The translations under genes were made by a program, and so were the position numbers. From Streptomyces sp. NBC_00190 (lineage in GTDB: Bacteria > Actinomycetota > Actinomycetes > Streptomycetales > Streptomycetaceae), in contig NZ_CP108131.1 of NCBI RefSeq assembly GCF_036203305.1, positions 1,674,001-1,738,000 on the forward strand: a stretch of 64,000 bases of DNA, read 5' to 3'. This document shows, piece after piece, positions 33,974 to 45,162 of this stretch. How positions within the stretch are numbered: the stretch's first letter is position 1; each line of letters opens with the position of its first letter. The notes under the pieces are model-generated. The model saw only the letters and a list, made by a program, of their open reading frames with translations. It had not been told where the DNA came from and searched no databases.

Positions 33974-34717
33974 TCAGGCCCGCGATACTTCGTCACGTGC
34001 GTCCAACGCCGAGATGATGGTGCGGAATTCACCGACCAGGGGGTGGTCGGGATGGGCTTCTGCGAATATGCGCTCTCCGTACAGCGCCGCCATTTCCGGC
34101 GAGTACGGAAGGATCCCGGCCAGGGGTGCGCAGTAGACCTCCTCGGCGCGCCGCCGGGCCTCTACCCGGTCGATGCCCTCGGGGGCCATGCTCAGCACCA
34201 CGGTCCGCCGGCAGGCCAGGCGCCCCGCGAGGGCGATGGTCTCCTCGACCCCGGAGAGGTCGATCCGGTCGGCCCGGGCCATGATCATCAGTACGTCGGC
34301 GCTCGCCATGGCGGTGACCGACTCGTTGTTCAGCCCGGCGTGGGTGTCGAGCAGCAGTACGTCGAGGGCGTAGTGCCCGGCCAGCCGGTCGAACCCCTCC
34401 GGGAGCAGACCCACGTCGTAGCCGCTGGTCATGAGCTCGCGCAGGGCCGCGGTGCCGGTCCGGGCCGGTACGACGTACAGCCCGGGCGCGCCCACCTGCT
34501 GGGCCGCCGCCTCGATCTCGCAGCGGCCGAGCAGGTAGTCGGCCAGGGAGGCGCCGGGTCCGAGCCGGAACAGCAGGTCCAAGGTGGGTGACTGGATGTC
34601 GGTGTCCACCACTCCCACCCGGCGCCCCCCGGCCGCGATCAGCAGCGCGAGGTTCGCCAGTACCGAGGACTTGCCCGTCCCACCGCGGTGCGAGTGCACC
34701 ACGATGGTGCGGGTCAC
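33974..34717 (-). CDS. MinD/ParA-like P-loop ATPase
   Basis: A 247-residue SIMIBI ATPase. The deviant Walker A reads HRGGTGKSS near residue 11, switch I is VVDTDIQSP and Walker B is VLLLDTHAG. It resembles CpaE/FlhG-type single-domain ATPases, not ParA with an N-terminal HTH. Its GTG follows the phosphatase TAA with no gap, so it belongs to the partner-switching block. A MinD-like ATPase there is unusual; a role in positioning or septum-linked output is only a guess. Confidence 0.82.
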   Translation of the reverse strand: MTRTIVVHSHRGGTGKSSVLANLALLIAAGGRRVGVVDTDIQSPTLDLLFRLGPGASLADYLLGRCEIEAAAQQVGAPGLYVVPARTGTAALRELMTSGYDVGLLPEGFDRLAGHYALDVLLLDTHAGLNNESVTAMASADVLMIMARADRIDLSGVEETIALAGRLACRRTVVLSMAPEGIDRVEARRRAEEVYCAPLAGILPYSPEMAALYGERIFAEAHPDHPLVGEFRTIISALDARDEVSRA

Positions 34718-35974
34718 TTAGGCCACCACCTTGTGACGGGCACCGTCCGCGTACGGCCCCCGCGCCGCGCGTGGCCGGTGCAGGGCCAGCATGGTGACGT
34801 CGTCGTGCTGTTCGGCGGTGCCGGTGTGCTCGCGCACCGCCCAGTCCATCCGGTCGACCACGTCCTTGCCGCTCACCGGGGCGCCGGCGAGCAGTTCCAG
34901 CATCCGTTCGTCGCCGAGGAAGCTGCCGTTGGGGCAGCGGGCCTCGGGGACGCCGTCCGTGAAGGCGAAGAGCGTGTCGCCGTGGTCCAGCTGGGCGTAG
35001 CCCAGGGTGTACACGCAGTCGGGCAGGACCCCGACGGCCGGGCCGGTGACGTCCAGCGCGATGGGCCGGCTGCCGTCGGCGCGCAGCAGCAGCGGCGGGT
35101 TGTGGCCGCCGTTGATGTAGACGAGGCTGCCGGTCAGCGGGTCGAGCACGCCGAAGAACAGGGTGGCGAAGTAGCCCTGGCGCAGGTGGTTGCGGGTGAG
35201 GTAGCCGTTGGTGGCGGTGACCGCGTTGAGCAGCGGGGTGGCACCGACCACCGGGATCCGCCGGCTGCCGCCCGCGCGTCCGGCGACCAGGTGCTGGAGG
35301 CCGCTGTTCTCCGCGGTGTGCCGCAGCAGCGAGCGGATGAGCGCCATGAAGAGCGCCGCCCCGACCCCCTTGTCGCAGACGTCGGCGACGACGAAGGCGA
35401 GCCGGCGGCCGCGGGAGATCTCGAAGACGTCGTAGAAGTCCCCGGCGACCTGGCGTGCGGGCCGGAACCGGACGTCGATCTCCCAGCCGTCCGGGACGGG
35501 CAGCGATTCGGGCAGGAACCCGGCCTGGATCTCCCGGCCGATCTCCAGCTCCTTCTCGTAGCCCATGAGTTCGGCGCGGGCGTCGGCTTCGCGCAGGGTG
35601 CGGCCGAGTCCGGCGCGCTCCGAGCAGCTGTGCAGGCGGGCCCCGACCAGGGTGGGCAGGAAGGGAGGTACGAGGTAGTCGTGCCCGATCCGGACGTGTT
35701 CCTCCAGGGCGGCGAACTCGGTCACCGTCCAGACGACCACGATGGGGGCCCCGGCCCAGCGGCGCAGCCGGCGTACGGCCGTCCGCACGGACTCCCCGTC
35801 GGATTCGGCCGGGGCGAGCAGCACGTCCGCGACGGGCAGCAGCTCCTGCGGGCCGTCCCGGAGCTCCGTCAGCGTGCGGGTGACGAGTTCCGCGTCCATG
35901 GTCCGCAGCGCCGTCAGCAGCTCGGGCGGCGGTGGCGGGTACTCGTCGAGGATGATCACGGTCGTGGAGGGCAT
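34718..35974 (-). CDS. PP2C-type (SpoIIE/RsbU-like) serine phosphatase
   Basis: A 418-residue protein. The C-terminal phosphatase begins LEIGREIQAGFLPESLPVPDGW and has metal-binding Asp motifs in VAGDFYDVF, FVVADVCDKGVGAALFMALI and HDDVTMLAL. The N-terminal about 120 residues resemble a receiver-like fold without a clear phosphoacceptor. It would dephosphorylate a STAS anti-anti-sigma protein. Its ATG (35972-35974) lies within the end of the kinase gene, 19 bases overlapping. It is preceded by GAGGGGA. Confidence 0.9.
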   Translation of the reverse strand: MPSTTVIILDEYPPPPPELLTALRTMDAELVTRTLTELRDGPQELLPVADVLLAPAESDGESVRTAVRRLRRWAGAPIVVVWTVTEFAALEEHVRIGHDYLVPPFLPTLVGARLHSCSERAGLGRTLREADARAELMGYEKELEIGREIQAGFLPESLPVPDGWEIDVRFRPARQVAGDFYDVFEISRGRRLAFVVADVCDKGVGAALFMALIRSLLRHTAENSGLQHLVAGRAGGSRRIPVVGATPLLNAVTATNGYLTRNHLRQGYFATLFFGVLDPLTGSLVYINGGHNPPLLLRADGSRPIALDVTGPAVGVLPDCVYTLGYAQLDHGDTLFAFTDGVPEARCPNGSFLGDERMLELLAGAPVSGKDVVDRMDWAVREHTGTAEQHDDVTMLALHRPRAARGPYADGARHKVVA

Positions 35975-36429
35975 GGGTCCGTCCCCTCAGCCTTCACTGT
36001 CAGCATGCTGATGTTGCGGCCGTCCCTGTGCGCATAGCTGAACTCGTCCACGCTGGTCAGTGCCAGATGGATGCCGAGACCGCCGATCCGCCGGTCCTCG
36101 GGGGCGACCCCGGGGACGGGCGGGAGGCGGCCTTCGACGGGGTCGAAGGCGGGTGCGGCGTCTTCGATGGTGATCTGCACCCCGCCCGGGCCGGAGCGGC
36201 CGCGGACGGTGATCCGTCCGTCGCCGCCCCGGTACCCGTGCATCACGATGTTCGTGGCCAGCTCGTCCACGGCCAGCCGGAGCCGGTAGGCGGCGCCCTT
36301 GTCCAGGCCCGCCCGTCCGGCCAGCCGCAGGACGAACGAGGCGATCTCGCCCAGTGCCCCCACCGTCGCGGGCACCTCCAGTACGACGGGCGTCCTCGCC
36401 AGTTCGACCATGTCACTCACGGTGGTCAC
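35956..36429 (-). CDS. RsbW-like anti-sigma factor serine kinase (HATPase_c_2)
   Basis: A 157-residue GHKL kinase: the N box LAVDELATNIVMHGYRGG, then TIEDAAPAFDP and GGLGIHLALTSVDEFSYAH. Such proteins hold a sigma factor inactive and phosphorylate a STAS antagonist. The GTG at 36427-36429 overlaps the STAS stop in GTGA. No cognate sigma gene is in the operon, so the target lies elsewhere, perhaps a SigB-type factor. Confidence 0.9.
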   Translation of the reverse strand: MTTVSDMVELARTPVVLEVPATVGALGEIASFVLRLAGRAGLDKGAAYRLRLAVDELATNIVMHGYRGGDGRITVRGRSGPGGVQITIEDAAPAFDPVEGRLPPVPGVAPEDRRIGGLGIHLALTSVDEFSYAHRDGRNISMLTVKAEGTDPCPPRP

Positions 36430-36737
36430 TCATCGGAGAGGAGGATGCTGCGGTCGAGCCCTGCCGTCCGGATGGTCCGGGACACGGGCTCGATGGCACC
36501 GACCACCTTGATGGTGACGTTGTTCGCGACCTTCTGCTGGGCGAAGACCAGGGAGCGGAGTCCGGCGCTGGCCATGTAGCCGACGCCGGCCATCCTGATC
36601 TCGACGGTGCTGGTGCCGTGTCCGGCGGCCTTCTCGATGGTCTGGTGGAAGTCCGGCGCGGTCTTGGCGTCCAGCTCGCCCGTCAGCTCGATCACGGTGG
36701 TGTCGCCCTCGATGCTCAGGGACACGGAAAGCGGCAT
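36426..36737 (-). CDS. STAS-domain anti-sigma factor antagonist
   Basis: A 103-residue RsbV/SpoIIAA-like protein. The phosphorylation site motif is YMASAGLRSLVFAQ, Ser before Ala-Gly-Leu-Arg as in SpoIIAA. The ATG at 36735-36737 with AAGGAGA is preferred to an upstream frame start at 36773. Directly coupled to the RsbW-like kinase, it is the natural substrate of that kinase and of the PP2C phosphatase next to it. Confidence 0.9.
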   Translation of the reverse strand: MPLSVSLSIEGDTTVIELTGELDAKTAPDFHQTIEKAAGHGTSTVEIRMAGVGYMASAGLRSLVFAQQKVANNVTIKVVGAIEPVSRTIRTAGLDRSILLSDE

Positions 36738-36753
36738 GTCAGGTCTCCTTCGG

Positions 36754-38885
<2,132 letters not shown>

Positions 38886-38889
<4 letters not shown>

Positions 38890-39236
38890 CGCGCGGCCTT
38901 GGCCTTGGCCTTGGCGGCCGCGGCGGCGGCCTCGCCGGTCTCGAAGAAGTCGAGGAAGCCGGTGGCCGACATGACGAACCGGACTTCCTCGCTCACCCCG
39001 TAGAGGGTGACGGCGACGCCGGCGTGCTGCGCCTCGCGGTAGACGACGAGCAGGGTGCGCAGGCCCGCGCTGGAGACGTAGGTGACCGCCGTGAGGTCGA
39101 TCTTCAGCGGCTTGCCCTCACGGACCAGCGGCAGCAGGGCCTGGAGCAGCGCTCCGGATGTCTCGCTGTTGATCTCACCGGTGGCGACGAGCACGGTGCC
39201 CGTCTTGTTCCGGCGTTCCTTGACGTTGAGAGTCAT
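38886..39236 (-). CDS. STAS-domain anti-sigma factor antagonist (second copy)
   Basis: A 116-residue STAS protein. The phosphorylation-site region TYVSSAGLRTLLVVYRE keeps the SSAGLR motif. The C-terminus ends in an Ala/Lys repeat (AAAAAAKAKAKAAR) of low complexity. Start preceded by GAGGGGAATGCA. It is separated from the first STAS gene by glgX, to which its stop is coupled. Two antagonists may let different inputs reach the same RsbW-like kinase. Confidence 0.9.
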
Positions 39237-39273
39237 TGCATTCCCCTCTGTTTGGGGCGCCCCCCGTTGAGCG

Positions 39274-41097
39274 CTACTTCTTGGCCACTGGACGCAGCCG
39301 GACCTTGACCTTCACCCGCCCCTGGACATCGGGCAGCCGAACGGTGAGGGCTTCGGCGTCGAAGTCCGTGTACGGCTTCTCGTCGATCTCGACGGACGCG
39401 ATCCGCACCGAGCCGGCCGGGAGCAGGTCGGGCGAGACGCGCAGGACGCGGTCGGGCAGGTTGGTCGGGTCGGGCTGGAAGTGGAAGTCCATCTCCCGGC
39501 CGTTGACGAGGAGGTTGTTGTAGACGGCGGAGAGGTAGCAGAGCTCCGCCGAGTGGTACATGGACATCGAGTGGCTGCCCTTGAGCCGCTCGGTGCCGAG
39601 CAGGTACGGCGTTCCGCTGGCGAGCACGTTGAAGTAGACGGCGCCCTCGTCGTGGTCGAGGAAGAAGGTGTTGTAGAAGGCCTGCGCCTGCCGGGCCTCG
39701 CGCAGGTTCGCCTCGCCGCCGACCGTGCCGTTCAGGATGAGGTAGGCGAGGATCGCCTGCTCCTGCTGCCACCAGGCCTTGCGGTCGTGCCAGGCGAAAC
39801 GATACGTCTCCTGGTCTCCGGACTTGACCCGCTCGACGACGTCGTACCAGCCGCCGCGCTGCACGTCGCTGCCGACCGCCGGCATGATCTCGCCGATCTT
39901 CTTGGCGAGCTGCTCGTACGCCGGCTTGGCCTTCAGCGAGTTCATCCGCATCAGGTTCCAGGCGATCTTCAGGTTGTGGCCGACGACGGCGCGGTCCTGC
40001 TGCCAGCTGTGCGCCTTGTCGTGCGACCAGTCGCGGTTGAAGCGCTCCTGGACGAAGGGGCTGTTCTTGTAGTCCGGGAACTTGTCCGCGATGGTGTCGA
40101 AGGTGTACTCGAGGAAGTCGGCGTACTTCTGGTCGCCGGTCGCCAGGTACAGGTTGATCAGGTACGCGGGCGCGTGGTCGCCGACCGAGTTCCAGTTCTT
40201 GCGCTCGGCGTTCTCACCGAGGGACTCGTGGTCGGCGCTGAAGAGGATCGGGTCGATGTGCGAGTAGTAGCCGCCCTGCTCCGGGTCGAAGAAGAACTTG
40301 TCGAACAGCCGGATGGTGGCGTCCGCGTCGTTCTTGATCCGGATGTCACCGGTGACGCGGTACGTCTGGATGGGGCCGGCCAGCGCGTAGATCTGCTCGT
40401 ACATCGGGATCGCGTCGTAGTCGTCGGAGAACTCCGAGGTGAACAGCTTTCGCTCGCTGTCCCCGTCGACGCTGATGCCGTGGTACCAGAAGACCACGTC
40501 CTCCTCGCTGTCCACGACCCGCATGTGCTTGCGCAGGTACTCGGTGCCGCGCTCGGCGACCTCCAGGTACTCGTCCTTGCCGGTCAGCAGGTAGGCCGAG
40601 GCCATGCCGTAGACCAGGCGGGAGATCGTGTCGGTCTCCTGGACGTGGCTCGCGGTCTTGTCACCGCCGAGCCGGATCTCGGTGCGGTACTCGGTGAAGT
40701 CCACCGGACCGTCGCCGAACTGCGCCCGCTTGTAGAAGTCGGCCAGCGACTCGATCTGCTTGATCCACCAGCTGGGCTCCTCGAAGCGGAAGTCCTCGGC
40801 GCCGCGGCCCAGGAACACCAGGCGCTTGGCGTCGAAACGCCCGCCGTGCTCCGGGTAGTGGACTCCGTAGACGAAGAGGAACCGGCCGGGCGAAAGCATC
40901 TCGTCGATGTGCCCGGACGCGTCGATGTAGGGCTCGTCCAGGTTGCGCACCAGCTCGGCGCTGGGGTCACCGGCGAGCGAGACGTCGAACGCACGCCCGT
41001 CGGAGGTCTTCAGACCCAGTACGCGCGAGCCGGAGTCGAAGCGGGTGACGTATCCGGCGATGGTGTCGGAGAAGGAGAAGCTCACGGCATCCGCCAT
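39274..41097 (-). CDS. AGE-family epimerase/isomerase-like protein (N-acylglucosamine 2-epimerase superfamily)
   Basis: A 607-residue protein. The central part (about 110-520) has alpha/alpha-barrel features of AGE/cellobiose epimerases: repeated His/Trp/Tyr-rich helices such as WWIKQIESLADFYKRAQFG, FWYHGISVDGDSER and NWNSVGDHAPAYLINLYLATGD. An extra N-terminal about 100-residue beta domain and a C-terminal beta domain (VRLPDVQGRVKVKVRL) make it longer than ordinary AGE epimerases (about 400). The ATG at 41095-41097 with AAGGACG is preferred to an upstream GTG. The sugar substrate is unknown. Confidence 0.75.
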   Translation of the reverse strand: MADAVSFSFSDTIAGYVTRFDSGSRVLGLKTSDGRAFDVSLAGDPSAELVRNLDEPYIDASGHIDEMLSPGRFLFVYGVHYPEHGGRFDAKRLVFLGRGAEDFRFEEPSWWIKQIESLADFYKRAQFGDGPVDFTEYRTEIRLGGDKTASHVQETDTISRLVYGMASAYLLTGKDEYLEVAERGTEYLRKHMRVVDSEEDVVFWYHGISVDGDSERKLFTSEFSDDYDAIPMYEQIYALAGPIQTYRVTGDIRIKNDADATIRLFDKFFFDPEQGGYYSHIDPILFSADHESLGENAERKNWNSVGDHAPAYLINLYLATGDQKYADFLEYTFDTIADKFPDYKNSPFVQERFNRDWSHDKAHSWQQDRAVVGHNLKIAWNLMRMNSLKAKPAYEQLAKKIGEIMPAVGSDVQRGGWYDVVERVKSGDQETYRFAWHDRKAWWQQEQAILAYLILNGTVGGEANLREARQAQAFYNTFFLDHDEGAVYFNVLASGTPYLLGTERLKGSHSMSMYHSAELCYLSAVYNNLLVNGREMDFHFQPDPTNLPDRVLRVSPDLLPAGSVRIASVEIDEKPYTDFDAEALTVRLPDVQGRVKVKVRLRPVAKK

Positions 41098-41098
41098 G

Positions 41099-41575
41099 TC
41101 ATGCACCGTCCTTGTCGTGAGAGCCCTCGTGAGTACGGTCGTGAGTGCTGTCGTCCTCGTATCCCTGGCTGACTTCGACGATCACTCCGTCGGGGTCGCG
41201 GATCCACACGGTCCGCCAGCCGCAGATGAAGTCGTCGAAGTCCAGCGGCCCCAGGGTCACTTCGGCCGCGTCGCCCAGCTCGGCCAGGAACGCGTCCACG
41301 CTGTCGGTCTGGAAGGCCAGGTGGCGCATCCGCCCCGGGGCCTGCGGCCCGTCTCCGGCTACCGCTGGGGGGACCCCCAGTGCCGGGCCGGCCGGTTCGG
41401 CGCCGGCCGCGAAGAGCTCCAGGTACGCGTCCCCCTTGCGCAGGAACACGATCTGGGCCTCCCCCAGGTCGACCACCCGGGCCCGGGTGAAGCCGAAGTA
41501 GCGGGTGTAGAACTCCTCGGTGGTCTTCTGGTCCGTGCAGTTCAGGCCCACGTGCGACCAGACCAGCCCGGCCAT
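41099..41575 (-). CDS. VOC-family (glyoxalase/dioxygenase fold) protein
   Basis: A 158-residue protein with two beta-alpha-beta-beta-beta units: SHVGLNCTDQKTTEEFYTRYFGF (metal-site His near residue 8) and RHLAFQTDSVDAFLAEL, then WIRDPDGVIVEV (metal-site Glu). It belongs to the glyoxalase I/extradiol dioxygenase fold; reaction unknown. A His/Asp-rich tail (THDRTHEGSHDKDG) is unusual and might bind metal. ATG overlaps the DJ-1 gene stop in TGATG. Confidence 0.82.
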   Translation of the reverse strand: MAGLVWSHVGLNCTDQKTTEEFYTRYFGFTRARVVDLGEAQIVFLRKGDAYLELFAAGAEPAGPALGVPPAVAGDGPQAPGRMRHLAFQTDSVDAFLAELGDAAEVTLGPLDFDDFICGWRTVWIRDPDGVIVEVSQGYEDDSTHDRTHEGSHDKDGA

Positions 41576-42186
41576 CAGGCCTGCCCCCGGCCCCGCCCGG
41601 CCGCGATCAGCTCGATGATCCGGCGGGCGAAGAGGTGGTGGTGGGCGCCGGTGCGGCCGGTGACCAGGTCCCCGTCGACCACCACGTCCTCGTCGACGTA
41701 CTCTCCGCCCATGTTGCGGACGTCACCGATGAGGTTGTTGTGGCAGACCACCTTGCGGCCGCGGATCTTGCCGGGGATCGAGGAGGCCAGCCACATGCCG
41801 TGGCAGATGATCCCCTTGAGGACCGTCGGCTCCTCGAAGGCCCGGCGCAGCAGCTCCGTCGCCGGGGCCAGCTGGTCCACGTCCTCGGTGTAGCGCAGCC
41901 GGTCGGCCACCATGCCCGAGGGCACGATGATCGCCGAGTAGCGGCGCAGGTCCTCGTCGCTCAGCCCCTCCAGGGACTGGCTGGCGGTGAAGGGCGCCCG
42001 GTACTCGTGGCCGGAGAAGGTGATGGAGTCGTTGCCCCACAGCCGGGTCAGGAAGTCGACCTCGGCGCCTTCCTCCGCGAACCGGTGCTGGTAGTAGAAG
42101 ATCTCCGGCTCGTAGAAGTCGCTCTCGACCAGGACCGCGATGCGGGTCCCGCTCAGCGCGCCCTCACGCAGGACGGCATCAGGCAC
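41575..42186 (-). CDS. DJ-1/PfpI-family protein
   Basis: A 203-residue DJ-1/PfpI protein. E26 (VESDFYEPEIFYY) and the elbow C128-H129 (GIICHGMWLAS) match the family catalytic dyad. Members are deglycases, peptidases or glyoxalases, so function is not settled. GTG at 42184-42186 follows AAGGGGG and overlaps the GMC oxidoreductase stop by eight bases. Confidence 0.85.
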   Translation of the reverse strand: MPDAVLREGALSGTRIAVLVESDFYEPEIFYYQHRFAEEGAEVDFLTRLWGNDSITFSGHEYRAPFTASQSLEGLSDEDLRRYSAIIVPSGMVADRLRYTEDVDQLAPATELLRRAFEEPTVLKGIICHGMWLASSIPGKIRGRKVVCHNNLIGDVRNMGGEYVDEDVVVDGDLVTGRTGAHHHLFARRIIELIAAGRGRGQA

Positions 42187-43807
42187 GGGACACCCCCTTC
42201 AGGAAGTCCGCCGCGCGCTCGGCGATCATCGCGATGGCGGTGTGGCAGTTGCCCGACGGGACCGCGGGCATCACGCTCGCGTCGACGACGCGCAGGTTCC
42301 GTACGCCGTGCACCCGCAGCTCGGGGTCGACGACGGAGAGGTCGTCGATGCCCATCCGGCAGGAGCCGGCCTGGTGGTGGTAACTCTCCGACTTCTGCTT
42401 CGCGAAGGTGCGCAGGTCGTCGTCGGTCACGGTGCCCGGCCCGGGCTGGAGCTCCTGCTTGTACCAGGGTGAGAAGGCGGAGGTCGCGAAGATCTCCCGG
42501 GCGATCTTGATGCCCTGCACCATCCGCTCCAGGTCCCAGCGGTCGCCCAGGTAGTTCGGGTTGATCAGCGGGTGGGCCAGCGGGTCGGCGCTGGCGAGCT
42601 TGATCCAGCCGCGTGAGACGGGCCGTACGACACCGGGCAGGATGGACACCGTGTTCGGGTGGTCCTGGCCGACGATCACGTCGAAGGGCACGTGGACGAA
42701 GGCGATCTGCAGGTCCGGCGCGGGCAGTCCCGGCTGGGAGGACAGGAACAGAGCGCTCTCCGACAGGTTCTGCGCCGGCGGCGGGAGCTCCTGGGTGACC
42801 TCGGCCATCAGACCGGTCAGGACGTGGTTGTGGAAGTTCTCGCCGACCCCGGGCAGGGCCGCGGTGACCTCGATGCCGTGTTCGCGCAGCTGGTGCGGGT
42901 GCCCGATGCCGGAGAGCAGCAGCAGCTTGGGGGATTCGATCGCCCCGGCGGCCACGATCACCTCCCGGCGGGCCCGTACGGTGTGCGGGCCGGGCTCGGC
43001 GGTGGCGCTGTGGCTGTCGCGGACGGTGCGGCCCGGGACGTCGCTGCCCGAAAGCGTGGCGGGGGCCTGGAGCTGGACGTACTCGACGCCCGTGCAGGTG
43101 TCCCCGTCGAACAGCAGCCGGGTGCTCTGCGCACTGGTGCGCAGGGTCAGGTTGGGGCGGTCGAGCGCGGGCTCCAGGTACGCGGCGAGGGTGCCCTGGC
43201 GGCGGCCGTCGGCCACGTCGATGTGGTGCCAGCCGGTGCCGAAGAGGCCGCGGCGGGGACCGTCGGTGTTGAAGTCTGCGATCTCCTGGTGCCCCAGCTC
43301 GACGGCCGCGTCGATGAAGGCGCGGGAGACCGGGTTGGGGCCGTGCTGCCCGGCGTTGGTGATGCGCTGCGGGCCGCGGGTGCCGGTGGTGGCGGCGGTG
43401 GCGTCCTCCTGGCCCTCCAGGAGGGAGAAGTACGGGAGCACGTCCTCGTGCGCCCAGCCGGCCGCGCCCTGGTAGGCCCAGTTGTCGAAGTCCGAGGCGT
43501 GGCCCCGGATGTGCATCATGATGTAGAGGTTGCTGCTGCCGCCGGGGGCCTTGCCGCGCGGTTCGTACGTGCGGCGGCCGCCCAGGCCGGGCTGCGGGGT
43601 GCTGGTGTAGCCCCAGTCCACGGGCCCGCCGAGCAGCTTGTACCAGGAGGACGGGTCGTCCACCTCGGGCGGGATACGGGATCCGCCCGCCTCCAGGACG
43701 AGGACGCTGACGTCCGGGTCCTCGGAGAGGCGGCTCGCCAGCACGCTGCCCGCGGTGCCGGATCCCACGACGACGTAGTCGTACTCTTCGGTCTCGGAGA
43801 CACCCAC
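42179..43807 (-). CDS. GMC-family FAD oxidoreductase (choline dehydrogenase-like)
   Basis: A 542-residue flavoprotein: an N-terminal FAD motif VVGSGTAGSVLASRLSE, the GMC signature GKAPGGSSNLY-x-M near residue 80, and the C-terminal catalytic His region ESYHHQAGSCRMG with a second conserved His in SGNCHTAIAMIAERAA. GMC enzymes oxidise primary alcohols to aldehydes, which fits an operon with an aldehyde dehydrogenase. The GTG at 43805-43807 has GGGGGGAG in good position; a longer frame upstream overlaps the NTF2 gene and is not needed. Confidence 0.9.
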   Translation of the reverse strand: MGVSETEEYDYVVVGSGTAGSVLASRLSEDPDVSVLVLEAGGSRIPPEVDDPSSWYKLLGGPVDWGYTSTPQPGLGGRRTYEPRGKAPGGSSNLYIMMHIRGHASDFDNWAYQGAAGWAHEDVLPYFSLLEGQEDATAATTGTRGPQRITNAGQHGPNPVSRAFIDAAVELGHQEIADFNTDGPRRGLFGTGWHHIDVADGRRQGTLAAYLEPALDRPNLTLRTSAQSTRLLFDGDTCTGVEYVQLQAPATLSGSDVPGRTVRDSHSATAEPGPHTVRARREVIVAAGAIESPKLLLLSGIGHPHQLREHGIEVTAALPGVGENFHNHVLTGLMAEVTQELPPPAQNLSESALFLSSQPGLPAPDLQIAFVHVPFDVIVGQDHPNTVSILPGVVRPVSRGWIKLASADPLAHPLINPNYLGDRWDLERMVQGIKIAREIFATSAFSPWYKQELQPGPGTVTDDDLRTFAKQKSESYHHQAGSCRMGIDDLSVVDPELRVHGVRNLRVVDASVMPAVPSGNCHTAIAMIAERAADFLKGVSRA

Positions 43808-43821
43808 GAGATCTCCCCCCC

Positions 43822-44205
43822 TCAGCCCTGGCTCAGGACCTGGAAGGGGACGGTGTCGTGGTAGTTCGCCATGTAGGCGATCTTCCCGTCCGCGATCCGG
43901 AAGAAGTTCATGACCTCGGCCTCGATGGACTCTCCCGAGGCGCTGACCGCGGTCAGGTGGGAGACGGCCGCGGCCTTCTCCCCGTCGACGAGGAAGTGCA
44001 CGGGCTCGTTCCGGAAGACCCGGTACATGGTGCCCATGCCCTTCATCATCGAGCGCAGCAGTTCGAGGCCCTCGATGTGGCCGGCCAGCTGCTCGTCCAT
44101 GACCTGGTCGTCGGCGAACAGGTCGCACCAGCGGTCCCAGTCCCCCGCGTTGGCGTACTCGTAGTACTTCGTGAGAATCTCTCGCGCATCCATGGCGTCG
44201 CTCAT
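43822..44205 (-). CDS. SnoaL/NTF2-like protein
   Basis: A 127-residue NTF2-fold protein (REILTKYYEYANAGDWDRWCDLFADDQV; end MNFFRIADGKIAYMANYHDT), a pattern of the SnoaL/ketosteroid-isomerase-like group. It starts four bases after the preceding gene and ends 14 bases before the GMC gene. An alternative ATG at 44193 is possible. Role unknown; see the two relatives just upstream. Confidence 0.8.
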   Translation of the reverse strand: MSDAMDAREILTKYYEYANAGDWDRWCDLFADDQVMDEQLAGHIEGLELLRSMMKGMGTMYRVFRNEPVHFLVDGEKAAAVSHLTAVSASGESIEAEVMNFFRIADGKIAYMANYHDTVPFQVLSQG

Positions 44206-44209
44206 TCCC

Positions 44210-44665
44210 CTATCGGTCCCTGCGGGTTCCGTCCGGCGCGAACGGCGCCCAGAACTGGCTGAAGGCGGACGCCGAGTCGCCGAAGAGCCCGTCGCGGCCC
44301 TCGACGATCCGGCCGTCCTGCCACCGCATGAAGTGGAAGACCGGGTAGTCCATCCGCTCGTACGGGGACCGGCTGTCCTCGGCCGCGCCGTCCCGCAGGG
44401 CGACGTTGCGGCACACGTCGGCGGAACAGTCCTCGCCGACGAGCACCGCTTCCAGGTCCATCCGGAAGGTGCCGCCCGTGAGCTTGTGGGTCTGCCCCAT
44501 CAGCTCCAGGAAGGCGTCCAGGCTCTCGTACCAGCCGGCGAGCGGGTGGTTGCCCGGTACCAGCCAGCGCAGGTCCTCGGAGTAGTACTCCAGGATGCGC
44601 GCCCGGTCGCCGGAGCCCAGCGCGGCGTAGGCCGCCCGCACCCGCTCCCGTGTCACTTCGGTCAT
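44210..44665 (-). CDS. SnoaL/NTF2-like protein
   Basis: A 151-residue NTF2-fold protein (VRAAYAALGSGDRARILEYYSEDLRWLVPGNHPLAGWYESLDAFLELM). The Trp/Pro-rich pocket strand and FHFMRWQDGRIVEGRD end match SnoaL-like polyketide-cyclase relatives. The ATG has GAAGGAG upstream. It is the second of three consecutive NTF2 genes that differ clearly from each other, so they are not recent duplicates. Confidence 0.8.
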   Translation of the reverse strand: MTEVTRERVRAAYAALGSGDRARILEYYSEDLRWLVPGNHPLAGWYESLDAFLELMGQTHKLTGGTFRMDLEAVLVGEDCSADVCRNVALRDGAAEDSRSPYERMDYPVFHFMRWQDGRIVEGRDGLFGDSASAFSQFWAPFAPDGTRRDR

Positions 44666-44687
44666 CGTGGCTTCTCCTTCGCCCGCG

Positions 44688-45122
44688 TCAGAGGGAGCCG
44701 GAACCGGGCATCGGAGCCAGGTCGTTGACGGTGTACTGCTTGATCAGCGGTCCGTCGGGACCGGCGACCACGGTCCAGGTCTGGTCGGCGTCGAAGCCGA
44801 GCCACTGGCTCCGCGCCGCCGGCGGGTCCCAGATCTTGGCCTGCCAGTTGACGAGCACCCGGACGATCGCCCGGTCGCCCTCGATGACGGGCTCCACCTT
44901 CGTGACCGTGTGCACCTCGTCGAAGAACCGGTTCGTGACGGCCTCGTACCAGCGGCCGAAGCCCTGGTGGCCGAGGAAGGTGTCCTCGGGGACCTTGAAC
45001 TCCAGGTCCTCGGTGATCAGGGCGAGCACCTCGTCCAGCCCTACGTGCCTGTCCAGCGCCACGTACCAGTCCTCGGCGAAACTGCGGATCGCGTCCTCGG
45101 TCAACTGCCGCTCGGCGGGCAT
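44688..45122 (-). CDS. SnoaL/NTF2-like protein
   Basis: A 144-residue NTF2-fold protein (DAIRSFAEDWYVALDRHVGLDEVLALITEDLEFKVPED). GAGGAG lies ahead of the ATG at 45120-45122. First of three NTF2 genes following the TPP enzyme; adjacency suggests they act on, or bind, intermediates of that pathway, but no catalytic Asp/His set can be fixed by eye. Confidence 0.8.
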   Translation of the reverse strand: MPAERQLTEDAIRSFAEDWYVALDRHVGLDEVLALITEDLEFKVPEDTFLGHQGFGRWYEAVTNRFFDEVHTVTKVEPVIEGDRAIVRVLVNWQAKIWDPPAARSQWLGFDADQTWTVVAGPDGPLIKQYTVNDLAPMPGSGSL

Positions 45123-45162
45123 GCGGTCTCCTCCTGTTCCGTGTGCTGCGTGACTGCTCTGG

